Below are positions 7,388 to 16,524 of a stretch of DNA of 28,293 bases, one piece after another. The stretch comes from JAEUMW01 sp039807745. Lineage in GTDB: Bacteria; Pseudomonadota; Gammaproteobacteria; Burkholderiales; JAEUMW01. The translations under genes and the position numbers were made by a program. Position 1 is the first letter of the stretch. The number at the start of each line of letters is the position of its first letter. The DNA is taken from positions 1-28,293 of the forward strand of contig JBDHRV010000032.1 in NCBI GenBank assembly GCA_039807745.1, read 5' to 3'. A model generated the notes under the pieces. It saw only the letters and a list, made by a program, of their open reading frames with translations, searched no databases and had not been told where the DNA came from.

Positions 7388-8371
7388 ATGGACGCGCTCT
7401 CCGACGTGTTGAGGCAGGTGCGCCTGACTGGGGCCGTGTTCCTCCACGGCGAGCTGTCGGCGCCCTGGGGCGTTGGCGCGTCCTCGGCAGCGGAGACGGC
7501 AACGGCGCTCATGCCGGGCGCCGAGCACCTCGTCTATTACCACCTCATCACCGAGGGCACGTGCGTCGCCCGCCTCGTCGGCACCGATCCTTTGCCGCTC
7601 GCGGCTGGAGAGGTCGTGCTGTTCCCCCATGGCGACCCGCATGTCATGGCGAGCGCGCCCGACGTGACGGCCGTGCCGGCGTGGGAGGTCTACGCGCCAC
7701 CGCCGCCGGGGGAGGTGGTCGGATTGCGCTGCGGCGGCGGCGGAACCGTGACACGCCTGGTCTGTGGCTTCCTTGCCTGCGAGAAGGGGCCCTGCAACCC
7801 GCTGCTCGATTCGCTGCCGCCTATGCTGCGCGTGAACGTGCGAAGCGATCCGTCGACCACCTGGATCGAGGCGTCGCTACGCTTCGCTGCGGGCGAGGCT
7901 GCGCAGCGCTCCGGCGGCGCGACGGTGCTGGCGAAGCTGTCCGAACTCCTGTTCGTGGAGGCGGTGCGCCGCTTCATCGAATCGCTGCCACCGGAGCAGA
8001 CGGGGTGGCTTGCGGGCCTGCGCGACCGGTTCGTCGGGCGCGCGCTCGCGCTGATGCACGCCCGCCCCGCGCACGCCTGGACCGTGGAAGAATTGGGGCG
8101 CGAGATCGGCCTGTCGCGTTCGGCGCTCGCCGAGCGATTCGCGACGGTGCTGGGACAGCCCCCGGCGCACTATCTCACGCGCTGGCGGCTGCAGCTCGCC
8201 GCGCAGAAGCTGCGCGCTGGGCAATCGAGCGTAGCGAAGATCGCCGAAGAGGTCGGTTACGAGTCGGAGGCTGCGTTCAATCGCGCCTTCAAGCGCGAAA
8301 TCGGAGCGCCGCCCGCGGCCTGGCGGCGTGGTCGAGAAGATCGCGCGGCCGCCTCGTCCGCCGTCGGCTGA
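7388..8371 (+). CDS. AraC-family transcriptional regulator with cupin N-terminal domain
   Basis: A 327-residue regulator. The N-terminal half is a cupin-like ligand-binding domain (GAEHLVYYHLITEG, then LAAGEVVLFPHGDPH). The C-terminal 100 residues carry the two helix-turn-helix units of AraC/XylS proteins: WTVEELGREIGLSRSALAERF, then SVAKIAEEVGYESEAAFNRAFK and the closing GAPPAAWRR. The ATG at 7388 gives the family-typical MDALSDVLRQVRLTGAVF start; the frame is open upstream to 7319, but that part is not family-like. It is divergently placed from the flavoenzyme/flavin reductase/nitronate monooxygenase genes and is their likely regulator. Its inducer is unknown. Confidence 0.9.
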   Translation: MDALSDVLRQVRLTGAVFLHGELSAPWGVGASSAAETATALMPGAEHLVYYHLITEGTCVARLVGTDPLPLAAGEVVLFPHGDPHVMASAPDVTAVPAWEVYAPPPPGEVVGLRCGGGGTVTRLVCGFLACEKGPCNPLLDSLPPMLRVNVRSDPSTTWIEASLRFAAGEAAQRSGGATVLAKLSELLFVEAVRRFIESLPPEQTGWLAGLRDRFVGRALALMHARPAHAWTVEELGREIGLSRSALAERFATVLGQPPAHYLTRWRLQLAAQKLRAGQSSVAKIAEEVGYESEAAFNRAFKREIGAPPAAWRRGREDRAAASSAVG

Positions 8372-8436
8372 GTTGCGGTACCTTCGTCGGGCCGGGTGCC
8401 CCGAGGGCGCTTTGACCTGGTCAGTTGAGCGGCGAT

Positions 8437-8832
8437 ATGCTGGCCCGGCTGCCGCGCCATCGAGACTGCCCAGCGATCGTGACCGTCGCCGACGACCCCC
8501 TACCCCGCACCGAGTGGTCCGCGGCGCGGGAAGTCGAACGCCTGATCGAACGCCATCGCAAGCTGCTCGCGCTCGACTACTCGCCGGCCGGGTGGAAGAC
8601 GGCGCAGCTGGTGGAGCAGCGTTTGCACGCGATCGCGGACCGGCTGCTCCAGGCCTCGACCCCCTACGCGTCGCTGTGCTGGCTGCTCGACAACCGCGAT
8701 GCCGCGCCCGTCCTCGACCTCACGAAGGATCCCGATCTGCAGGCGGCGGCCTGCGCGTTCGACTATCTGGAAGCGCTCCAGTACCCGGACGATCCGCGTC
8801 GCACCGTGTGCCTGAGGGTGCAGCAGCCGTGA
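8437..8832 (+). CDS. Hypothetical protein, 131 residues
   Basis: I do not recognise this protein. It is soluble-looking, rich in Arg, Leu and Ala, and mostly helical by eye, with a charged helix REVERLIERHRKLLALDY followed by GWKTAQLVEQRLHAIADRLL. No signal peptide, TM segment or cysteine motif is evident. The ATG at 8437 is the most conventional start; TTG at 8425 and GTG at 8479 are alternatives, and none has a strong ribosome site. Codon bias matches the neighbouring genes, which favours it over the antisense open frame. It lies 65 bp after the AraC-type regulator on the same strand and borders the disturbed region that begins at 8833. Confidence 0.55.
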   Translation: MLARLPRHRDCPAIVTVADDPLPRTEWSAAREVERLIERHRKLLALDYSPAGWKTAQLVEQRLHAIADRLLQASTPYASLCWLLDNRDAAPVLDLTKDPDLQAAACAFDYLEALQYPDDPRRTVCLRVQQP

Positions 8833-9192
8833 AGCAAGCGTGTCGCTGCGCCGTCCTACTTCAGGATCTGGAACAGGTTTTTGAAGCCGTCGGTCCAGGC
8901 GCGCAGGCCGGGAATCGGGGCCACCGCCGTGACGGGCGACATGATTCGCTGTTGGAATCCCTATCGTTCGCACATCACAGAAGCGCGACCCTGCTGTGGA
9001 GTGTGTTCCACTCGACCGCGCCGCTGGTCGTCGGCCCCGGCCCAGCATGGCTGCGACTGCGGTGTGCGACGATCTCGAAAGCATGGCTTAGCAGATTCGA
9101 CTTAGGCCGAATGCATTATTGATCCGTGCTCCGACGGACTGGACAATAAACGGGATGTGGGAGTTGACTTGGCTGTCGGGAGAAATAATAAC
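8833..9192. other. Gene-poor stretch with decayed sequence, left flank of the large membrane-protein gene
   Basis: About 360 bp without an intact gene. The left end carries a short minus-strand coding remnant (8856-8943). The remainder (about 8944-9154) has stops in most frames and is more AT-rich toward 9085-9150. It should hold the promoter of the large gene, but I could not identify convincing -35 and -10 boxes. No terminal inverted repeats or target duplication were recognised. Confidence 0.5.
8856..8943 (-). pseudogene. C-terminal remnant of an unidentified gene
   Basis: Reading the minus strand from about 8943 to the TAG at 8856-8858 gives a natural-looking C-terminus containing VAPIPGLRAW and TDGFKNLFQILK. 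An in-frame stop lies just upstream, at about 8959-8961. No promoter or start region is present. The residue composition and clean end look like the last 28 residues of a real protein whose 5' part has been lost, but I do not recognise the family. It supports a past rearrangement at this junction. Confidence 0.4.
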
Positions 9193-12100
9193 GTGAACGA
9201 CGCCGATCGAAAGCCTTCGCTGAGCATACTGCTGCCCTGGGTCGCAGCACTGCTAATAGCCGCCGGGGTATATGTCGACAGTCTTCCGCTCAAGAGCCAG
9301 CGTCCGTCGGACGAGGATCGTGCCAAGTTCGCTCACGTTGGCCGTCAGGATATAGAGGCCCGCCTCTGGCAGGATCCGTTCTCCTCTCTGCCGCTCAAGT
9401 CCATGCAATCGGCAGCCGACCGCTGCGAGGAGGCGATAAGGGACAAGAATCATCAACTCGAGACGCTCTCGGCACAGGTCAGGTATCGGCAGAACGAGCT
9501 AAGGCAGGAAGTGGAGCTTTTGGGCGTCATGGTTCCAGGCGGACCGTACTTCGAAGATGGGGAGTCGCGCCGGCGCTATCGCTACGCAGTCGTCAGCGCG
9601 TTGCTCAATTCCAAGTGGGCTCCGGTTCAAGGCGACAAACTGGGTTATGCATGGACCTTTGAGAGCTGTATCAGTGAGCCGTGGCTGAGACGTGCCCCCG
9701 AGGTGCTTCCTTACGAGTGGTTCGAGAAGGATCTGAATTCTGCCGCCGACGACAATAGCAATCGCAAGAAAGCTTTGCTGGTCTTGTGGTTGGAAGAAGA
9801 CGCGATGTCCCGCCGGCCTCTGAAAGGCATGGAGCGCGTGCTCGGGCTGATAGGTGACCCCCGGGCGGTGTTCTGTGATACAGCGGCCAAGCCCGAATGC
9901 AGTCTGGGCGGTTTGCCTGAAACATATGCAGTGGAACTGCGGAAAGTTCTGATGAAGGAGCGTGTGTGTTCGAAGGAGAATCCAGGAGCAGTCTCGGCCC
10001 CTAACAGGACAATATTGCACGCTGCGACAGATGACTTTGGCTGCGCCTTGCCAGGAAACAAGACGGTTGTAATCGGACCCGGGACGACGGACACCCTGAG
10101 GGGGGTGGTGCGCGATCTCGCCGACGCTGCGCAGGAGACACGGTCGCCGGCGCGAGGCACACGGTTCCCCGCAACAGCGCCACAAGTGCTCAGGTTCTTT
10201 TCATCCGGAGCAACCGCTCCCTATATCGATGCATATGAGAGACCGCCGGGAGAAGCTTTAAGAGCGGCCAAAGATGCGGTGGGCCTGGACCTGGCGTCTG
10301 CCTTAAGAGATGCAACGAAGCGCGCCCTCTGGGAATGTGAGCGTTGGGCCGAGCAGGAAGTAGAACGCAAACTTCGTTGCACGTCCGCATTCGATGAGAA
10401 GAAAGTGAGCGAAGCAGACGTTAAGAGTCTGAAGACGGCGCTCGACGAACGCGTGGTGCGACTAACGACTACCGATGACAAACTGTCCGAAGCGTTCTTT
10501 CACGAACTCAAGTTCCGCCTATCCGATCCCAGCCCTTTTTCGTGGCTCAGCGCAAACGCCGAAGGAGCCATGCTCTGCGATGCAACGATCGCAATCGTCG
10601 CCGAGCAAGACTCGGAATACGCCCAGGGGTTTGCGGCAGGGATTATGGAACGAGCCAAGAAGCAAGTTGGAGGGGGGAAAGCCCAGAACGAGGGGAAGAC
10701 TCCCGAGTGCAACCCAAGCGTTCGCACATTTGGCTACCTGAGAGGCGTCGACGGTATCCTGCCCGATGGCAAGGCCGATTCCGAAAAGCAGGAAACCAAC
10801 AGCGAGCGTTCTCTCACCCGGACAGCAGATATTTTCTCAGCTACAAAGGATTCGGACCGCGCGGAAGGGCGAACTCAGTATGACTACATCGCCCGACTCG
10901 CCCAGCATCTCATGGAGGTCGACGAGTCCGAGCGCCGTCAGAATCGCGCCGGCATCCGCGCAATCGGGGTGATGGGCAACGACGTCTACGACAAGCTGGT
11001 CGTGCTCGACGCCCTTCGTCCGCGTTTCCCGCGCGCCGTCTTCTTCGCCGCCGATCTCGACGCGCGGCTGATCGGTGGAAAGGCAGCAGCTTCGACCCGA
11101 AACCTGGTTGTGGCCTCGGCGTACGGACTGACACTGCATCCAGGGCTGCAGGGGCAAGCGCCACCGTTTCGGGACACCTATCAAACGGGGATGTATTTCG
11201 CCACCCGAGTCGCGACGGAAGACAAACTCGCGACCGATCCAGCGCTGTTGAAGACCCTGTTCGACCAGGCGCAGACGTTCGAGATCGGTCGAACTCAGGC
11301 GATCCCGCTCAACGCGCGTCGAGGCTGCTGGTGCTGCACCATAGGCGACTTGGCATCTGGCAATTGCACGTCGATACACCCCGCCGTCAGGGAGAATGAC
11401 AAGACGCCATGGCCCAGGCCCGGTACCTTCGCAGTCCTGGTCCTGGTGCTGCTGCTGGCTTCGATCCTCTTGTGGCTCACATCCACCACGATCCGGCAAG
11501 AGGCAGCCAGGATCTGGAAGGTGGACGATCGGGGTTCGAGGAAGATCAACTGGCGATCATTGCCGATACTCGGGGCTGCGTTCCTCGTGGTGCCCTTGCT
11601 TCTCGGTGCGGTCGCTTGGTACTTCCTCTGGCGCGATGCTGTCTCCCCCGACGGCGAACCACTCGCCTGGGTCGAAGGTGTAAGTATCTGGCCGACGGAA
11701 ATCATCCGGTCCGTAGCGCTGGTCGGCATCTGGATGATGATAATCCTGGGGCGGCTCTGCCTTGGGACGAGCATCGACAGTGTCGCCAGGGACTTTAGGC
11801 TGACCTCGTTCACCGAACGGCGACGAGCTCCTTTGGACAAGGAGAAATGGCGCGCCCACCCGATTGGCTGGCTGTGGTGGTTCGACCCGGAATCGCCCAA
11901 GGACAATGCATCGGCCAACGCTTCCGTGCAGTGTCCACGTGACGCACTCTGGCTGCGCTATTTGGACAGCATGCGATTGGGGCCCAGTTTCATACGGATA
12001 ACGAGCGCGTCGCTGCTGTTTTTCACGGGCGCCGTCGCGGTTCTGGGGTTCGACTGGCCTCACGGCCCTCACCGGGGATCCTTCGCGGCGGGGGTGGATC

Positions 12101-12885
12101 AGGTCATGCTGATTGCACTGCTGGGAAGCGTGACCGGACTCCTCTTCGCGGCACTCGACAGTTCTTTGATGGTGGCGCGCCTGCTGGATCATGTCGAGGG
12201 CCACAAACCCGAAGAGCGGTTCTGGGCACCCGCTGATATCTATTGGTCGAAGTATGAAGCCGGTGAGCCCTACATTCGTCCACTCGTGACCTTCCATTGC
12301 GCCGTCAAGTTGGCGGCGGCGGTGAACAAGTTTGTCTGGCTCCCCTTCGCTGCGTTCCTCCTGCTGCTTCCCGCGAGAAGCCACTTCTTCGACGCCTGGA
12401 ACTTTCCCTGGTCCCTGCTTGCCGTGGTCCTTGCGGCCGGGCTGCTCGCCGTCCTCGGTGCGGCCAGATTGCGTCGCGCTGCGGCCAGACTGCGCAATCG
12501 CATACTGGTCGATCTGGACAAGAAAGCCGAAAAGGACCGCAACAGGGCAAGGCGCGCTCCGCCGGGCGTGGCCAGGGATGATCTCCACACGCGGATCTAC
12601 CAGACGCCGACCGTGGAAGCGGTCAAGGAGGTAAGGATCGACGGCATGCGGGATTCCGCTAATCCGGCGTATATATTCTGGGAAGAACAGGCCGGCCGCA
12701 TCGGGGACATTCCACGGCAACTCCGCGCCACCTTCATTCAAGCAATCACCGAGGAGATTCGCTCCACGAAGCAAGGACCCTTCCGGTCGTTCTGGGAGGA
12801 GCCGGTGGCGCGAGCCGTCATGCTGCTGCTCGGGGGCAGCGGCACGATCTCACTTGTCGAGTTCTTCTTCTTCAAGGGCCTGTAG
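9193..12885 (+). CDS. Large multi-domain membrane protein with periplasmic-binding-like ectodomain, uncharacterised
   Basis: A protein of about 1230 residues that I cannot name. An N-terminal anchor (residues 9-27) precedes about 715 probably periplasmic residues. Within these, DATIAIVAEQDSEYAQGF (about 461-478) and a block at 590-675 (GVMGNDVYDKLVVLDALR, FFAADLDARL, TRNLVVAS, PPFRDTYQTG) resemble type-1 periplasmic binding proteins. A cysteine knot-like RRGCWCC...C (712, 714, 715, 725) comes just before the membrane. Hydrophobic segments follow near 745-768, 790-812, 837-857, 936-953, 971-992, 1047-1062 and 1071-1091, then a basic cytoplasmic stretch and a hydrophobic C-terminus (about 1209-1230). 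The GTG at 9193 was chosen because GGGAGA lies 10 nt upstream; the frame extends to 9157. Codon usage is less GC-biased than in neighbouring genes, and remnants flank it, suggesting transfer. A ligand-sensing or signalling role is inference only. Confidence 0.85.
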   Translation: MNDADRKPSLSILLPWVAALLIAAGVYVDSLPLKSQRPSDEDRAKFAHVGRQDIEARLWQDPFSSLPLKSMQSAADRCEEAIRDKNHQLETLSAQVRYRQNELRQEVELLGVMVPGGPYFEDGESRRRYRYAVVSALLNSKWAPVQGDKLGYAWTFESCISEPWLRRAPEVLPYEWFEKDLNSAADDNSNRKKALLVLWLEEDAMSRRPLKGMERVLGLIGDPRAVFCDTAAKPECSLGGLPETYAVELRKVLMKERVCSKENPGAVSAPNRTILHAATDDFGCALPGNKTVVIGPGTTDTLRGVVRDLADAAQETRSPARGTRFPATAPQVLRFFSSGATAPYIDAYERPPGEALRAAKDAVGLDLASALRDATKRALWECERWAEQEVERKLRCTSAFDEKKVSEADVKSLKTALDERVVRLTTTDDKLSEAFFHELKFRLSDPSPFSWLSANAEGAMLCDATIAIVAEQDSEYAQGFAAGIMERAKKQVGGGKAQNEGKTPECNPSVRTFGYLRGVDGILPDGKADSEKQETNSERSLTRTADIFSATKDSDRAEGRTQYDYIARLAQHLMEVDESERRQNRAGIRAIGVMGNDVYDKLVVLDALRPRFPRAVFFAADLDARLIGGKAAASTRNLVVASAYGLTLHPGLQGQAPPFRDTYQTGMYFATRVATEDKLATDPALLKTLFDQAQTFEIGRTQAIPLNARRGCWCCTIGDLASGNCTSIHPAVRENDKTPWPRPGTFAVLVLVLLLASILLWLTSTTIRQEAARIWKVDDRGSRKINWRSLPILGAAFLVVPLLLGAVAWYFLWRDAVSPDGEPLAWVEGVSIWPTEIIRSVALVGIWMMIILGRLCLGTSIDSVARDFRLTSFTERRRAPLDKEKWRAHPIGWLWWFDPESPKDNASANASVQCPRDALWLRYLDSMRLGPSFIRITSASLLFFTGAVAVLGFDWPHGPHRGSFAAGVDQVMLIALLGSVTGLLFAALDSSLMVARLLDHVEGHKPEERFWAPADIYWSKYEAGEPYIRPLVTFHCAVKLAAAVNKFVWLPFAAFLLLLPARSHFFDAWNFPWSLLAVVLAAGLLAVLGAARLRRAAARLRNRILVDLDKKAEKDRNRARRAPPGVARDDLHTRIYQTPTVEAVKEVRIDGMRDSANPAYIFWEEQAGRIGDIPRQLRATFIQAITEEIRSTKQGPFRSFWEEPVARAVMLLLGGSGTISLVEFFFFKGL

Positions 12886-12906
12886 TCTCAACAGCCACAG
12901 CGCCCC

Positions 12907-13065
12907 TGCACTTGTGCCGTTCTGCCAGGTTGGCACGGCCCTTTCGCCGATCACGTCATGCCGCGGCTACCGGTGCGCCAATGGGTGCTGTCGGTGCCGA
13001 AACGCGTGCACTATTTCCTGCACGGTGACCCGGCTGTTTCCGGCATCGCGCCGCAACGCGCATGA
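12907..13065 (+). pseudogene. Decayed IS91-family transposase fragment
   Basis: The frame starting at 12949 reads DHVMPRLPVRQWVLSVPKR then VHYFLHGDP and stops at 13063-13065. The PVRQWV-S-PKR-R-FL pattern is the well-known block just after the zinc-binding region of IS91/ISCR-type transposases. Upstream, a second frame reads PFCQVGTA, matching a degenerate CPxC zinc-ribbon end, so at least one frameshift is present. Only about 50 of some 400 codons remain. It lies directly after the large membrane-protein gene and before the phospholipase gene. Confidence 0.7.
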
Positions 13066-13156
13066 GTCTGCACTGAAACCACGCTGTCGCTTCGTTTTCA
13101 CTGCGTTGTGGTCGAGGGGGTTATAGTTACGGCCGCTGCGCTTAAACTAAAAGGCG

Positions 13157-14263
13157 ATGGGAATCGCTCAACGCAGGCGCTTTTCCTGGCGCGAAGGTAA
13201 TCGCGTCGAGCTGCTGGTCGACGGTCCGAGCTTCTTTCGCCGCATGCTGGAAGACATCGCGGACTCGCAGCGGGTCGTCCAGTTCGAGCTGTACCTTTGT
13301 GCATCGGGCGCGGTGGCTGACCGCTTCATCGCGGCGTTGGCGTTTGCGGCAGAGCGTGGCGTGACGGTGCAGATCCTGTTCGACGATTTCGGCGCCCTCG
13401 GTCTTTCGAAGGCGGACCGCGATCGTCTCGTGGCGGCGGGTGTCGAGCTCGTGTTCTACAACCGGCTGCACTACAGCCGCTGGCTCAACAACCTGTTCCG
13501 GAACCATCGCAAGCTGCTGCTGGTGGACGGCGAGCGGGCCTTCATCGGCGGCACCGGCATGACCGACCAGTTCGATCCACCCGACCCGAAGCGCCCGCCC
13601 TGGCGCGAAACCATGGTGGCTGTCGACGGCCCGGTGGTGCGGGACTGGCAGGCCCTGTTCGCAGAGACCTGGACGCAAATGACCGGGCGGAAGGCAGCGG
13701 TCGTGGCGGAGCACGGGCGGCGGGAGGGCGACGTGCGGGGGCGGCTGACGGCGGCCAATTCCGAGATCAGGCGCTCCGTCATCAACCGCGCTCGCGGGGC
13801 GCGGACCCGTGTCTGGATCGCGACCGCGTATTTCGTGCCCTCGTGGAAGTTGCTGCGCGCGCTTCGGCGTGCTGCCGCCCACGGCGCGGACGTGCGCCTG
13901 CTGCTCCCCGGACCGACGGACCATCCGGCCGTGCGCCACGCCGGACGGCGATACTACGGCCGCTTGCTGCGCAACCAGGTGCGCATCTTCGAGTACCAGC
14001 CGCGTGTGCTCCACGCCAAGACGACGCTGTGCGACCACTGGGTGTCGATCGGATCGAGCAATCTCGACCGCTGGACCCTGCGCTGGAATCTGGAAGCGAA
14101 TCAGGAGATGGAGGATCCCGCGCTTGCCGCGCAGGTGCAGTCCATGTTCGAGGCCGACTTCGCCGAGAGCGTGGAATGGCAGCACGCGACCTGGGAGCGT
14201 CGCCCGTGGCATGTCCGGCTGCGCGAGCATGTCTGGGGCATCGTGGCGCGCTGGCTGGCGTGA
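13157..14263 (+). CDS. clsB: Cardiolipin synthase B-like phospholipase D family protein
   Basis: A 368-residue PLD-superfamily enzyme with two HxKxxxxD motifs: His117-Lys119-Asp124 (NHRKLLLVD) and His286-Lys288-Asp293 (HAKTTLCD). Each is followed by the usual GG-TGMTD or GSSNLD segment. Two HKD motifs, the length and an AYFVPSWKLLRAL stretch are typical of cardiolipin synthase B-type enzymes, which condense phospholipids at the inner membrane. There is no N-terminal TM pair as in ClsA. The ATG at 13157 has AAAGG just upstream, and a TATAGT box at 13122-13127 may be its -10. It converges on groEL. The symbol is by similarity; another PLD-type phosphatidyltransferase is possible. Confidence 0.85.
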   Translation: MGIAQRRRFSWREGNRVELLVDGPSFFRRMLEDIADSQRVVQFELYLCASGAVADRFIAALAFAAERGVTVQILFDDFGALGLSKADRDRLVAAGVELVFYNRLHYSRWLNNLFRNHRKLLLVDGERAFIGGTGMTDQFDPPDPKRPPWRETMVAVDGPVVRDWQALFAETWTQMTGRKAAVVAEHGRREGDVRGRLTAANSEIRRSVINRARGARTRVWIATAYFVPSWKLLRALRRAAAHGADVRLLLPGPTDHPAVRHAGRRYYGRLLRNQVRIFEYQPRVLHAKTTLCDHWVSIGSSNLDRWTLRWNLEANQEMEDPALAAQVQSMFEADFAESVEWQHATWERRPWHVRLREHVWGIVARWLA

Positions 14264-14307
14264 CGCCCGAGGGCGACCGTCTCCGAGAGTCGCCGAGGCG
14301 GAAGAAA

Positions 14308-14330
14308 AAGGCCCGGCAGAGCCGGGCCTT
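14308..14330 (-). terminator. groESL rho-independent terminator
   Basis: A perfect 10-bp stem (AAGGCCCGGC and GCCGGGCCTT) with a 3-nt loop lies about 50 bp past the groEL stop. Read on the minus strand it runs into TTTTTCTT, so it terminates groEL transcription. On the plus strand it lacks a T-run but may still slow transcripts from the phospholipase gene. Confidence 0.85.
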
Positions 14331-14378
14331 GCGAGCGGCCCCAACCCGCGGGGCACGCTATGTTGGTACGCGCCGATG

Positions 14379-16013
<1,635 letters not shown>

Positions 16014-16059
16014 TCGTCGAATCTCCTAAATTGTTTCCGCGTGGGCGACCGACCTGGGC

Positions 16060-16353
16060 TCAGGCGGCTTCGATGACGCCCATGATGTCTTCCTCGCGCA
16101 TGACGAGGAGCTCTTCACCCTCGACCTTGACGGTCTGACCGGAGTACTTCCCGAACAGGACGCGGTCGCCTTTCTTGACTTCGAGGGCGCGAACTTTCCC
16201 GTCCTCCAGTACTTTGCCCGTGCCCACAGCGACGATCTCGCCCTGGTCGGGCTTCTCGGCGGCGGTGTCGGGGATGACGATACCGGAGGCGGTCTTGCGC
16301 TCTTCCTCCAGACGCTTGACGATGACTCGATCGTGAAGCGGACGAATCTTCAT
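16060..16353 (-). CDS. groES: Co-chaperonin GroES (Hsp10)
   Basis: A 97-residue GroES, the heptameric lid of the GroEL cage. The sequence begins MKIRPLHDRVIVKRLEEE and has the mobile loop KTASGIVIPDTA, the GDRVLFGKYSG segment and the closing REEDIMGVIE, all standard for the family. AGGAGA is properly spaced before the ATG at 16353. It is first in the groES-groEL operon, preceded by a promoter and a CIRCE operator. Confidence 0.99.
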   Translation of the reverse strand: MKIRPLHDRVIVKRLEEERKTASGIVIPDTAAEKPDQGEIVAVGTGKVLEDGKVRALEVKKGDRVLFGKYSGQTVKVEGEELLVMREEDIMGVIEAA

Positions 16354-16412
16354 GGGAAATCTCTCCTAACTATTGGATTTAATTCGATTACTCAGGGCGA
16401 TCCCGAGGTTTG

Positions 16413-16439
16413 TTAGCACTCAAGACGTTTGAGTGCTGG
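16413..16439 (-). promoter_or_regulatory. CIRCE operator (HrcA site)
   Basis: TTAGCACTC, nine bases, then GAGTGCTGG matches the CIRCE inverted repeat (TTAGCACTC-N9-GAGTGCTAA) except for the last two bases. It lies 60 bp upstream of groES, right after the -10 box, where HrcA binding would block transcription. The hrcA gene is not in the window. Confidence 0.92.
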
Positions 16440-16441
16440 CA

Positions 16442-16470
16442 AATATAGGAGCGGAGCGGGGAAAAATCAA
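16442..16470 (-). promoter_or_regulatory. Sigma-70 promoter of groESL
   Basis: On the minus strand TTGATT (16465-16470) and TATATT (16442-16447) are separated by exactly 17 bp and lie immediately upstream of CIRCE. They match the -35 and -10 consensus at 4/6 and 5/6. No sigma-32 type CCCCAT box was seen at the right place, so control appears to be HrcA-based. Confidence 0.75.
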
Positions 16471-16524
16471 GGTCCGGATGAAGGGAGGTGATGGGTCGCA
16501 GCTGGTTTGCGAAATCGTGCAGGG

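Noticed and set aside
8500..9084. 194-codon minus-strand frame opposite the hypothetical gene at 8437
   Set aside because: Its composition is Arg-rich and shadow-like and it runs through decayed sequence. The plus-strand frame has better codon bias and residue composition.
11557..12774. 405-codon minus-strand frame inside the large membrane-protein gene
   Set aside because: It is antisense to well-formed TM segments and has no recognisable domain.
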